A stretch of 25,098 nucleotides of DNA from Spirochaeta sp. (GTDB lineage Bacteria > Spirochaetota > Spirochaetia > DSM-2461). The notes under the pieces are model-generated. The model was not told the origin of the DNA. It searched no databases and was given only the letters and a program-made list of their open reading frames with translations. Both the position numbers and the translations under genes were made by a program. Position 1 is the first letter of the stretch. The number at the start of each line of letters is the position of its first letter. Where the stretch lies: the NCBI GenBank assembly GCA_030592625.1, contig JAUVIY010000004.1, positions 1 through 25,098 of the forward strand, given 5' to 3'. Shown here one piece after another: positions 6,615 through 14,175 of the stretch.

Positions 6615-8243
6615 ATGAAGAAGTTATTCCTTCTCGTTCTCGTTCTCGCATCCTTCACAGGGATGGCATTTGCCGGAGGCGGCAGTGAATCCGAAGCCGC
6701 TGCACCTGCAGCCGCAGCTGAAGCCGCCGCACCGGCAACAGATGATAAAGCAGGAGGCGTCCTCGTCTTCGGCCGCGCCGGCGACTCTGTCGGCCTGGAC
6801 CCTGCCCGGGAAACCGATGGTGAGTCTTTCTACGCGACCCACCAGATTTTCGACACCCTTGTCGAATTCAAGACCGGGACCACCGAAATCGTTCCTGCCC
6901 TGGCTACCAGCTGGGACGTGTCCGACGACAATCTCACTTACACCTTCCATTTGAGGGAAGGGGTGAAGTTCCACGATGGCACCCCGATGAACGCCGACGC
7001 AGTCGTCTTCTCCCTGGACCGTCAGCTTTCCGAGGGTCATAAATATCATGAGTACGGTCCCTGGAAGTACTGGCTCAATTACATGGGTATGAGTGATATC
7101 GTCGGTAGCATCGTTGCCAAGGATGACCTGACCGTCGTCTTCAATCTCCAGAAACCCGAGGCCCCCTTCATCGCCAACCTGGCCATGGACTTTGCCGGTA
7201 TCGTTTCTCCCACCGCCTTCATGGCTGATCCTGAAGGCTTCTCCTCCAATCCTGTGGGAACCGGTCCCTTCAAGTTCGTCAGCTGGACCAAAGACTCGGA
7301 TATCGTCCTGGACAGGAATGATGACTACTGGGAAGAGGTTCAGCTGGACCGTCTCATCCTCAAGGTTATCCCCGATGCAACCGCCCGCTGGCTGGCCCTC
7401 CAGAAAGGCGAAGTGGACGTCATCGACTTTCCCGCCGCCGACGACTTGCCCGCCATGGCCGCCGATCCCGATGTAGAGCTTATCCAGCAGTCCGGAATGA
7501 ATGTCGGTTACCTGGCTCTGAACAACGAGAAAAAGCCTTACGACGATAAACGCGTCCGCCAGGCCATGAACTACGCCATCGACCGGGATGAAATAATCGC
7601 AGCCGTTTACGGCAGTGCCGGTCAGGTCGCCAAGAACCCCATTCCTCCGAATATCTGGTCGTACAACGACAGCATTGAGGCCTACCCTTATGACGTGAAC
7701 AAAGCCAAGGCTCTCCTGGCGGAAGCCGGCTACGCCGATGGTTTCAAAACCGAAATCTGGGCCATGCCCGTCGCCCGTCCCTACAACCCCGACGCTCGAA
7801 AGATCGCCGAGATTATGCAGGCCCAGCTGGCCAAGATCAACGTCGAAGTGGAGATTATATCCTACGAATGGGGTACCTATCTGGACAAATGCGACTTCGG
7901 TGAGCATCAGGCCGCCATGCTCGGTTGGACCGGTGACAATGGCGATCCGGACAACTTCCTGTGGGTTCTGCTTTCCGCACCGTCTGCTGTTCCCCCTGCA
8001 GGTAACATCGCCTTCTGGAAAAACGATGAGTTCACCGCACTGATCAAGGAAGCCAAGGAAACCGCAGATGTCGCGAAGCGGACCCAGCTGTATATGGATG
8101 CCCAGGTTATCTTCCACGAAGAGGCCCCGTGGGTTACCATCGCCCACTCCGTGGTGACAGTTCCTGTAAGCTCCACCGTACAGAATTTCAAGATTTCTCC
8201 CACCGGCACCCGTGTATTCAAGAGCGTCTGGCTCGAGAAATAA
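6615..8243 (+). CDS. dppA: Periplasmic dipeptide/oligopeptide-binding protein (SBP family 5)
   Basis: This binding protein captures short peptides in the periplasm and hands them to the DppBC permease. It has 542 residues, close to E. coli DppA (535). A signal peptide MKKLFLLVLVLASFTGMAFA has an AFA cleavage site at 20/21 and no lipobox cysteine, so the protein is probably soluble. An Ala/Pro/Glu-rich linker follows (about 25-45), then family-5 hallmarks: the TYTFHLREGVKFHDGTP segment near 115 and GWTGDNGDPDNF, which closely matches the peptide-binding segment of E. coli DppA. That motif favours dipeptides over nickel or haem, though the natural substrate is an inference. The start is set by AAGGGG six bases before the ATG. 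It heads a five-gene operon and is followed by a stable hairpin. Confidence 0.93.
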   Translation: MKKLFLLVLVLASFTGMAFAGGGSESEAAAPAAAAEAAAPATDDKAGGVLVFGRAGDSVGLDPARETDGESFYATHQIFDTLVEFKTGTTEIVPALATSWDVSDDNLTYTFHLREGVKFHDGTPMNADAVVFSLDRQLSEGHKYHEYGPWKYWLNYMGMSDIVGSIVAKDDLTVVFNLQKPEAPFIANLAMDFAGIVSPTAFMADPEGFSSNPVGTGPFKFVSWTKDSDIVLDRNDDYWEEVQLDRLILKVIPDATARWLALQKGEVDVIDFPAADDLPAMAADPDVELIQQSGMNVGYLALNNEKKPYDDKRVRQAMNYAIDRDEIIAAVYGSAGQVAKNPIPPNIWSYNDSIEAYPYDVNKAKALLAEAGYADGFKTEIWAMPVARPYNPDARKIAEIMQAQLAKINVEVEIISYEWGTYLDKCDFGEHQAAMLGWTGDNGDPDNFLWVLLSAPSAVPPAGNIAFWKNDEFTALIKEAKETADVAKRTQLYMDAQVIFHEEAPWVTIAHSVVTVPVSSTVQNFKISPTGTRVFKSVWLEK

Positions 8244-8250
8244 AATGGTA

Positions 8251-8270
8251 ATAAGCTGAAAGAGGCTTAT
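8251..8270 (+). other. Small hairpin just after dppA
   Basis: ATAAGC (8251-8256) and GCTTAT (8265-8270) pair perfectly around an 8-base loop, eight bases after the dppA stop. There is no T-run. It stands in tandem with the stronger hairpin at 8289-8312. Confidence 0.4.
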
Positions 8271-8288
8271 CACATCGATTAATATGAT

Positions 8289-8312
8289 CGGCCCGCCCGC
8301 AAGGGTGGGCCG
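8289..8312 (+). other. Stable GC-rich hairpin between dppA and dppB
   Basis: CGGCCCGCCC (8289-8298) pairs with GGGTGGGCCG (8303-8312), ten pairs with one G-U wobble, closed by a GCAA loop of the stable GNRA type. It is followed by GTTTG rather than a real T-run, so it is probably a partial terminator or an mRNA 3'-end stabiliser. Such elements usually keep binding-protein mRNA in excess over permease mRNA. It ends 18 bases before the dppB ATG. Confidence 0.75.
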
Positions 8313-8330
8313 GTTTGTAAAGAACGTTCT

Positions 8331-9347
8331 ATGTTGAAATTCATCCTGAAAAGGCTCGGCCTCCTTATTCCAACACTGCTTGGCGTCGTCACTCTGGTCT
8401 TTTTCATGATCGCGTTGGCTCCGGGAGACCCTGCACGTATCATGCTGGGTGAACGTGCCAATGCTGAACAACTCGCCCAGCTCCGATCGGAACTCGGCCT
8501 GGATCAGCCCCTGAGCAAACAATACCTGCTGTATCTCGGTCGCGTGATCCGGGGAGACCTGGGCAAGTCCATCGTGACACAACAGAAAATTACCGACGAA
8601 CTCACCGATCGCCTGCTGGCCACAATTGAGCTGGCTATCACTTCGACGATATTTGCATCCATCCTGGGAATCGTTCTGGGTGTAGCCGCAGCCCGTAAAA
8701 GAAACTCCTGGGTAGACTATTCAACTATGACAGGAGCCCTTGTCGGGGTATCGATGCCGGTGTTCTGGCTTGCTTTGGTACTTATCATGATTTTTTCAGT
8801 TGGACTTGACCTGCTGCCTACCGGCGGCCGTATGAATGTTCGACTGTATTTCATACCCATTACCAATTTTTATCTCATCGACGGTATCATCATGTGGTTC
8901 CGCGAGGGCAAGGCCGACTATTTCGTCTCGGCCCTCAAGCACCTGATACTTCCCACAATAGCCCTGGGAACTATCCCACTGGCAATTATCGCCCGAACCA
9001 CTCGAAGCAGCATGCTGGAAGTGTTGAAGCAGGATTACGTGAAAACCGCCCGGGCCGCCGGAGTACCGGAACGCAAAGTTGTATTCCGATACGCCCTGCG
9101 TAACGCTCTTTTACCGGTTATAACCGTCATCGGTATCCAGTTCGGATTACTCCTTTCAGGAGCCATACTCACTGAAACAATCTTTGCCTGGCCGGGAATC
9201 GGCAAGTGGATCTACCATTCCATCAGTGCCCGGGATTTCCCCGCCGTACAGGGCGGAATCCTCTTCATCAGCTTCTTTTTCGTGATGATCAACCTGATTG
9301 TCGATCTTCTGTATTCAGTTATCAATCCCCGGATCAGGTTGAAGTGA
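8331..9347 (+). CDS. dppB: Peptide ABC transporter permease, DppB type
   Basis: One of two inner-membrane permease subunits of the peptide importer. The 338-residue protein begins with the classic DppB/OppB N-terminus (ILKRLGLLIPTLLGVVTLVFF, membrane segment 1) and the APGDPA motif near 30. The other membrane helices lie around 100-125, 140-165, 205-225, 260-285 and 305-330. The ATPase-contacting EAA-like loop reads DYVKTARAAGVPERKVVFRYA (about 236-256). The ATG at 8331 has only a weak AAAGAA upstream, and the strong hairpin between it and dppA suggests reduced expression relative to the binding protein. dppC follows after eight bases. Confidence 0.94.
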   Translation: MLKFILKRLGLLIPTLLGVVTLVFFMIALAPGDPARIMLGERANAEQLAQLRSELGLDQPLSKQYLLYLGRVIRGDLGKSIVTQQKITDELTDRLLATIELAITSTIFASILGIVLGVAAARKRNSWVDYSTMTGALVGVSMPVFWLALVLIMIFSVGLDLLPTGGRMNVRLYFIPITNFYLIDGIIMWFREGKADYFVSALKHLILPTIALGTIPLAIIARTTRSSMLEVLKQDYVKTARAAGVPERKVVFRYALRNALLPVITVIGIQFGLLLSGAILTETIFAWPGIGKWIYHSISARDFPAVQGGILFISFFFVMINLIVDLLYSVINPRIRLK

Positions 9348-9355
9348 GGCCGGGC

Positions 9356-10237
9356 ATGAGTGACAACATAAAAGAAATTGCCCCTCCTGCAGAACCGGGT
9401 TTCTGGAAGGAATCCTGGTATCAGCTCACCCGGAATCGGGCGGCCATGGCAGGACTCATTATCATCGCATTCTTCGCACTGATAGCCATATTCGCCCCGC
9501 TGGCTGCTCCAGAAGATCCCCTGGAACAGACTATCTCGGCAAGATTGACGGCGCCGTTTACCGACGGCTACATCCTGGGTACCGACGACCTTGGCCGGGA
9601 CCTGCTTTCCCGCATTATTTACGGGGGACGCATATCCCTCATAATCGGCGTGGTTTCGGTGGGCATCAGCCTGACCCTCGGAGGTGTGCTGGGCCTGGCG
9701 GCCGGTTACTTCGGCGGCTGGGTGGACCGGATCATCATGCGTGTCATCGATATCATGCTGGCCTTTCCATACATCCTGCTCACAATCGTCATTGTGGCCA
9801 TCCTCGGTCCTTCACTGACGAATGCCATGGTAGCCATCGGTATCAGCCAGATGCCGCGTTACGCCCGGGTCATCCGGGCCTCCGTGTTGAGTGAGAGGGA
9901 ACAGGACTACGTACTGGCCGAACGCTCACTGGGTACCGGAAACCTGGAGCTGATGTTCCGTACCATCCTGCCCAATACCCTGGCACCAACCATTGTTCAG
10001 GCTACCCTGGGTGTCGGCGAGGCCATTTTGAGCTCGGCCGGCCTGAGCTTCCTGGGGCTGGGAGCTCAACCCCCCACTCCCGAATGGGGCCTGATGATCG
10101 CTTCCAGCAAGCAGTTCATCACCAGCGCCTGGTGGGTCGTCACTCTCCCCGGACTGGCCATTCTTCTGGCTGTTCTGGGATTCAACCTGCTGGGTGACGG
10201 ACTCAGGGACATTCTCGATCCCCGGTTGAGGGACTGA
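9356..10237 (+). CDS. dppC: Peptide ABC transporter permease, DppC type
   Basis: The second permease subunit, 293 residues from the chosen ATG. The open frame extends 150 bases upstream into dppB, but that part shows no DppC-like sequence. The ATG at 9356, with GTGAGG a few bases before it, gives the usual DppC start: a soluble N-terminus with FWKESWYQLTRNRAAMAGLI leading into membrane segment 1. The family signature LGTDDLGRDLLSRIIYGGRISL is at about 75-96, and the EAA-like loop QDYVLAERSLGTGNLELMFRTILPN lies near residues 182-206. The GLSFLGLGAQPPTPEWG segment near the C-terminus is also typical. It is followed three bases later by dppD. Confidence 0.94.
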   Translation: MSDNIKEIAPPAEPGFWKESWYQLTRNRAAMAGLIIIAFFALIAIFAPLAAPEDPLEQTISARLTAPFTDGYILGTDDLGRDLLSRIIYGGRISLIIGVVSVGISLTLGGVLGLAAGYFGGWVDRIIMRVIDIMLAFPYILLTIVIVAILGPSLTNAMVAIGISQMPRYARVIRASVLSEREQDYVLAERSLGTGNLELMFRTILPNTLAPTIVQATLGVGEAILSSAGLSFLGLGAQPPTPEWGLMIASSKQFITSAWWVVTLPGLAILLAVLGFNLLGDGLRDILDPRLRD

Positions 10238-10240
10238 CCT

Positions 10241-11275
10241 ATGACCGATACGGCAACAATTGAAACTTCAGCAACCGGGACAGGCGAACTGCTCGGCATT
10301 GATAATCTCAGTGTCAGCTTCCACACCCGACGAGGCGTCGTTAAGGCGGTCAGGAACCTGAATCTCAAGATCCGGGAAGGGGAAACCCTGGCTCTGGTAG
10401 GGGAATCGGGCTGCGGGAAATCCGTCACCGCTCACGCCATCACAAGGTTGGTCCCCATGCCCCCCGGCGTCATCGAAAGCGGCATCATCCGTTTCCGAGG
10501 CACCAACCTTCTCTCCCTTCCGGAGAAAGAGATGAGGTCTCTGCGTGGATCGAAGATCAGTATGATTTTCCAGGAGCCTATGACCAGCCTGAATCCCGTC
10601 TTCACCGTCGGGACCCAGATCGCCGAAGTATTCGTCACCCACGAGAAGCTGGGCAGGAAAGAAGCCTTCGCCAGGGCTGTAGAACTGCTGGACCTGGTGA
10701 AGATTCCCGACCCGGCCAAACGGGCCAAATCCTACCCCCACCAGCTCTCCGGCGGGATGCGGCAGCGGGTGATGATTGCCATGGCACTGGCCTCCCCGGA
10801 ACCGGGACTGATGATCGCCGACGAGCCGACCACCGCCCTGGACGTCACCATACAGGCTCAGATACTTCAGCTCCTGAACGAACTCAAAAAAGGGGTCGGC
10901 ATGGCCTTGCTCCTTATCACCCACGACATGGGCGTAGTCGCCGAGACCGCCGACCGTGTTGCGGTGATGTATGCGGGCCGTAAGGTTGAAGACGCCCCCG
11001 TAGAGGAACTTTTCGCCAACCCCCGGCATCCCTACACCGTGGGCCTTCTGGGATGCCAATGTTCGGCCCCATCGAACCGGAACGCCGTGCGGCTCACATC
11101 CATCAGCGGATCGGTCCCGGATCTCCTCACCCTGGGCGATGGCTGTCCGTTCGCCAACCGGTGCGGAAACGTGAAGAATGAATGTATGGAGAGTTTTCCA
11201 GACGTTTCAACGGCCGGTGAAGACCATGAATTCCGCTGTCATAACCCCATCACCGAGTCAGGAGCATCATCATGA
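10241..11275 (+). CDS. dppD: Peptide ABC transporter ATPase, DppD type
   Basis: Cytoplasmic ATPase that drives the DppBC permease together with DppF. The 344 residues contain Walker A GESGCGKS (54-61), the Q-loop Gln111 in IFQEP, the signature LSGGM (169-173), Walker B LMIADE (190-195) and the switch His228 in LITHD. The C-terminal oligopeptide/dipeptide extension is present, with the cysteine-rich [15 protein letters not shown] (about 310-324); similar clusters in some family members carry an iron-sulfur centre, but that is not shown here. The roughly 20-residue Thr/Ala-rich N-terminal lead before the ATPase fold is slightly long. The stop overlaps the dppF start as ATGA, suggesting coupled translation of the two ATPases. 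Confidence 0.95.
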   Translation: MTDTATIETSATGTGELLGIDNLSVSFHTRRGVVKAVRNLNLKIREGETLALVGESGCGKSVTAHAITRLVPMPPGVIESGIIRFRGTNLLSLPEKEMRSLRGSKISMIFQEPMTSLNPVFTVGTQIAEVFVTHEKLGRKEAFARAVELLDLVKIPDPAKRAKSYPHQLSGGMRQRVMIAMALASPEPGLMIADEPTTALDVTIQAQILQLLNELKKGVGMALLLITHDMGVVAETADRVAVMYAGRKVEDAPVEELFANPRHPYTVGLLGCQCSAPSNRNAVRLTSISGSVPDLLTLGDGCPFANRCGNVKNECMESFPDVSTAGEDHEFRCHNPITESGASS

Positions 11276-12258
11276 GCGCGGAACGCAATCCCACCCCACT
11301 GCTGGCAGCCCGGGACATACAAAAGAATTTCAGAATCAAGGACGACCGGGGCCCCGCCCAGACCCTCAAAGCCGTAGACGGGGTGTCCCTGGACATCGCT
11401 CCCGGAGAGGTGGTGGGTGTGGTGGGTGAATCAGGATGCGGCAAGTCCACCCTCGGCAAGACGATATTGCGGATGTACGAGCCTGACGGCGGTACCCTCA
11501 CCTGGAAGGGCGAGGATATGACCGCGGTTTCCGGAGCGGAACTGAAGGTTATCAGAAAAGACATACAGATGATTTTCCAGGATCCCTACTCATCCCTGAA
11601 TCCCAGGAAAAAAGTGAAGAATATCATCAGCCAGCCCCTGCGGGTCCATGCTCAAGGCGATAAAGATGAGATTACCCGGCGCACCGAGGAAGTGATGCGG
11701 GAAGTGGGTATCAATCCGGTGTACGGACGCCGCTACCCTCACCAGTTCTCAGGAGGCCAGAGGCAGCGTATCGGTATTGCCCGGGCCCTGGCACTGGAAC
11801 CTGAATTTGTGGTCTGCGACGAAGCGGTAAGTGCCCTGGACGTGTCCATCCAGGCCCAGATTCTCAATCTGCTGCTGGACCTCAAGGACCGACACGGTTT
11901 CGCCAACCTGTTTATCTCCCACGATCTCTCGGTGGTAGAGTTTATATCGGAACGCATACTGGTGATGTACCTGGGCCGAATCGTGGAAAAGGCGCCCAAG
12001 ACAGAACTTATGGCGGAGCCCCTCCATCCCTATACCCGGGCCCTGCTGGCGGCATTCCCCATCGCCGATCCGTCGGTGAGGAGCACGAAAAAACAGATTG
12101 TCGTGGGAGACGTACCCTCCCCCCTGAACCCGCCTACCGGATGCCATTTCCATCCCCGCTGCCCCCTGGCAACAGATCGCTGCCGGGAAGCTTATCCGCC
12201 TCTGGTGGAAGTGGCACCGGGACGACAGGCAGCCTGCTGGGAAGTGAGCGCCGGCTGA
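11272..12258 (+). CDS. dppF: Peptide ABC transporter ATPase, DppF type
   Basis: Partner ATPase of DppD, 328 residues. It has Walker [10 protein letters not shown] (52-60), the Q-loop in IFQDPYSSLNP (101-111), the signature FSGGQ (159-163), Walker B FVVCDE (179-184) followed by AVSALD, the usual DppF/OppF variant of EPTSALD, and the switch His217 in FISHD. The C-terminal region has GCHFHPRCPLATDRC, again the family's cysteine cluster. It shares four bases with dppD. It is the last gene of the operon and converges on the sugar-permease gene, with only nine bases between the two stop codons. Confidence 0.95.
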   Translation: MSAERNPTPLLAARDIQKNFRIKDDRGPAQTLKAVDGVSLDIAPGEVVGVVGESGCGKSTLGKTILRMYEPDGGTLTWKGEDMTAVSGAELKVIRKDIQMIFQDPYSSLNPRKKVKNIISQPLRVHAQGDKDEITRRTEEVMREVGINPVYGRRYPHQFSGGQRQRIGIARALALEPEFVVCDEAVSALDVSIQAQILNLLLDLKDRHGFANLFISHDLSVVEFISERILVMYLGRIVEKAPKTELMAEPLHPYTRALLAAFPIADPSVRSTKKQIVVGDVPSPLNPPTGCHFHPRCPLATDRCREAYPPLVEVAPGRQAACWEVSAG

Positions 12259-12273
12259 TGAAAAGTATCAGCC
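12253..12273. terminator. Hairpin between convergent operons
   Basis: GGCTGAT (12253-12259) and ATCAGCC (12267-12273) pair perfectly around a 7-base centre; a G-U pair can extend the stem. It overlaps the stop codons of both dppF and the convergent permease gene. Only TTT follows on the plus strand and there is no T-run on the minus strand, so termination may be weak or aided by Rho. Confidence 0.5.
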
Positions 12274-13227
12274 TTTAACACCGCCTTCCGACAATCCTCC
12301 GGTGAGATTCTTCTGTATGGCCATGAAGAGGACGATTACCGGCAGCGCCGTCAGCATCGAACCGGCCATGATACGGTCCCAGATGGCGTTCTTGGATACA
12401 AAGAGGCTCCGCAATCCGATGGGCAGGGTGTAGAGCTGCTCATACCCCCTCAGAAACACCGATGCGAAGAGAAACTCGTTCCATGCGATCATAAAGCAGT
12501 AGATGAATACCGTCACGATGGCAGACCAGGATAAAGGAATGACAATACGCCATATGATTCCGAATCGGGACACCCCCTCGATGAGGGCGGCTTCTTCGAT
12601 GGAATAAGGTATGGTGCGGAAGAAATTTCCCAGCATGTAGAGGGAAACCGGCAGGGTCTGTACAAGGTAGATGATAAGCAAAGCCGTAAAAGTTCCCGCA
12701 GGCGTGGCCAGGAAACCCAGAGCTACGGCAATCCTGTAGAGAGGAATAAGCAGTAGGATTCCCCCGATCATATAGACGAACAGGACACCCCTTTGTATTA
12801 CCGCTCGCCCCCTGTACCGAAGTCGGCTGAAGGAATAGGCCCCCATGATTGCCAGTAGAAGCGAAAATATCGCGGCCAGTGTGGACAGGGACAGGGAATT
12901 CCGGAAGTACTTCAGGAACGGGAAAACATCGCTGCTGTCTTTGTACTTATCCAGAATCTCGTTCTTCTGCTGCTTCGTCAGGTCGGAATCGTCCAACAGG
13001 TCGAGAACCGACTGCGGGACGTTTTTCTCGTCCTGACCGATGTTCAGCAGTTCCTTGTAGGCGTCCGGATTCACCTGGGTGGGAATCAGCGAGGGATTGC
13101 CCCAGTCCCACTGGTACTTGAGAGACGTGGAGATAATCTGCAGAAACGGGAATATGCTGAATGTCACGATGAGAATAATAAGTAGAAATAAACCGATTTT
13201 ACCGGGAATGCTCCTGGCTTTTACCAT
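12268..13227 (-). CDS. Sugar ABC transporter permease, MalG-like (CUT1)
   Basis: Second inner-membrane subunit of a carbohydrate importer. The 319-residue protein has an N-terminal membrane segment (about 10-32), five more helices after residue 110, and the EAA loop EEAALIEGVSRFGIIWRIVIPLS that contacts the ATPase. It ends in NLTGGLSEGGVKG, which closely resembles the C-terminal tail of E. coli MalG. The external loop between membrane segments 1 and 2 (about 38-108) is highly charged and longer than in E. coli MalG by roughly 25 residues. The ATG at 13227 overlaps the stop of the upstream permease gene by seven bases. No ATPase gene lies nearby, so a shared MsmX/MalK-type ATPase encoded elsewhere is likely. 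The sugar is unknown. Confidence 0.92.
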   Translation of the reverse strand: MVKARSIPGKIGLFLLIILIVTFSIFPFLQIISTSLKYQWDWGNPSLIPTQVNPDAYKELLNIGQDEKNVPQSVLDLLDDSDLTKQQKNEILDKYKDSSDVFPFLKYFRNSLSLSTLAAIFSLLLAIMGAYSFSRLRYRGRAVIQRGVLFVYMIGGILLLIPLYRIAVALGFLATPAGTFTALLIIYLVQTLPVSLYMLGNFFRTIPYSIEEAALIEGVSRFGIIWRIVIPLSWSAIVTVFIYCFMIAWNEFLFASVFLRGYEQLYTLPIGLRSLFVSKNAIWDRIMAGSMLTALPVIVLFMAIQKNLTGGLSEGGVKG

Positions 13228-14093
13228 TTGAGTACCTTCTTCACATAGAACAGGATAAAGCCGATCAACAATGCGAATTGCAGAATAACCAATGCCGAGC
13301 CCTGGCCGAGATCAACCACACCGACAAAAGCCTTGAAATAGGTGTAGATTGACAGCACCTTCAGGTTATCGGTGAGCAGAAAGATATCTTCGAACTTGTT
13401 GAAGTTCCAGATAACCCGCAAGAGAACGATAGACCCCAGGACGAAATAGAGTTCCGGCATGGTGATGAATCGGAACTGCTGCCATCGACCGGCACCGTCG
13501 ACATCCGCAGCTTCGTACATGCTTTTATCGATTGCCTGCAGCCGGGCGAGGATCATCAGATAGGTGAACGGAAAGTTTTTCCAGATACTGAAGACAATGG
13601 CAACCCACAGCGCAGTTTCCGGATTGCCGATCAGGTTGAATCTCTGCTCGAAGAGCCCCAGCCTCTCAACCATCACATCCATAAAAATTCCGTTTACCGG
13701 GTCGAAAATGAATTTCCAGGCGTACACCACGGAGAAAACCGGCGCTACATACGGAAGGAGAATCAGACTGCGCACAAGTCCTCTCAGGGGAAATGTCTTG
13801 TTCATGACTATGGCCACGCCGAGCCCTACCAATGTAGTACCCAGGGTGGTTCCCACGACATAGACAAGGGTTATCATCACAGATCTCCAGAATTCCGGAT
13901 CACTGACGATATTCCTGTAATTCTCCAGTCCGACGAAGGTATCCCGGTCCATCAGGGAAACCTTGAAGAAGCTCGAGATGATGTTTGTTATAATTGGATA
14001 GAGTATCAGGCTGAGGATGATAATTGTGGCCGGCAGGACAAGCCACCAACCCAGCATGGCTTCCTTCTGCTCAAGACTTCTGGTTTTTTTCAT
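13221..14093 (-). CDS. Sugar ABC transporter permease, MalF/UgpA-like (CUT1)
   Basis: First permease subunit of the carbohydrate importer, 290 residues with about six membrane helices and the short N-terminus (KEAMLGWWLVLPATIIIL) of the three-component UgpA/LacF type rather than the long MalF of E. coli. The EAA loop reads YEAADVDGAGRWQQFRFITMPEL (about 192-214), and FKVSLMDRDTFVGLENYRNI is the typical first external loop. The ATG at 14093 is preceded by GGGAG about eight bases upstream. It shares seven bases with the next permease gene, so the pair is probably translated together. A strong hairpin lies between it and the binding-protein gene. The substrate cannot be read from the permease sequence. 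Confidence 0.92.
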   Translation of the reverse strand: MKKTRSLEQKEAMLGWWLVLPATIIILSLILYPIITNIISSFFKVSLMDRDTFVGLENYRNIVSDPEFWRSVMITLVYVVGTTLGTTLVGLGVAIVMNKTFPLRGLVRSLILLPYVAPVFSVVYAWKFIFDPVNGIFMDVMVERLGLFEQRFNLIGNPETALWVAIVFSIWKNFPFTYLMILARLQAIDKSMYEAADVDGAGRWQQFRFITMPELYFVLGSIVLLRVIWNFNKFEDIFLLTDNLKVLSIYTYFKAFVGVVDLGQGSALVILQFALLIGFILFYVKKVLKW

Positions 14094-14123
14094 ATTCGAT
14101 TCTCCCGGATCAGACAGGCAAAG

Positions 14124-14154
14124 AAGGGAGAGACGGCCGGGCCGTCTCTCCCTT
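14124..14154 (-). other. Long perfect hairpin between sugar-binding and permease genes
   Basis: AAGGGAGAGACGGC (14124-14137) and its exact complement (14141-14154) form a 14-base-pair stem with a 3-base loop. It starts about 20 bases after the binding-protein stop. On the transcribed strand it is followed by CTTTGCC, so a full terminator is unlikely. It probably blocks 3' exonucleases and attenuates read-through, giving more binding protein than permease, as in E. coli malE-malF. Confidence 0.8.
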
Positions 14155-14175
14155 TCATGAGTACTGAGTACGTTG

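Noticed and set aside
6624..8582. 652-codon open frame on the minus strand opposite dppA
   Set aside because: It is the antisense of dppA, whose signal peptide and family motifs are unmistakable; the long open frame follows from codon bias in GC-rich DNA.
9206..9355. Upstream extension of the dppC reading frame
   Set aside because: It lies inside dppB in another frame, has no DppC-like sequence, and a good start with ribosome site exists at 9356.
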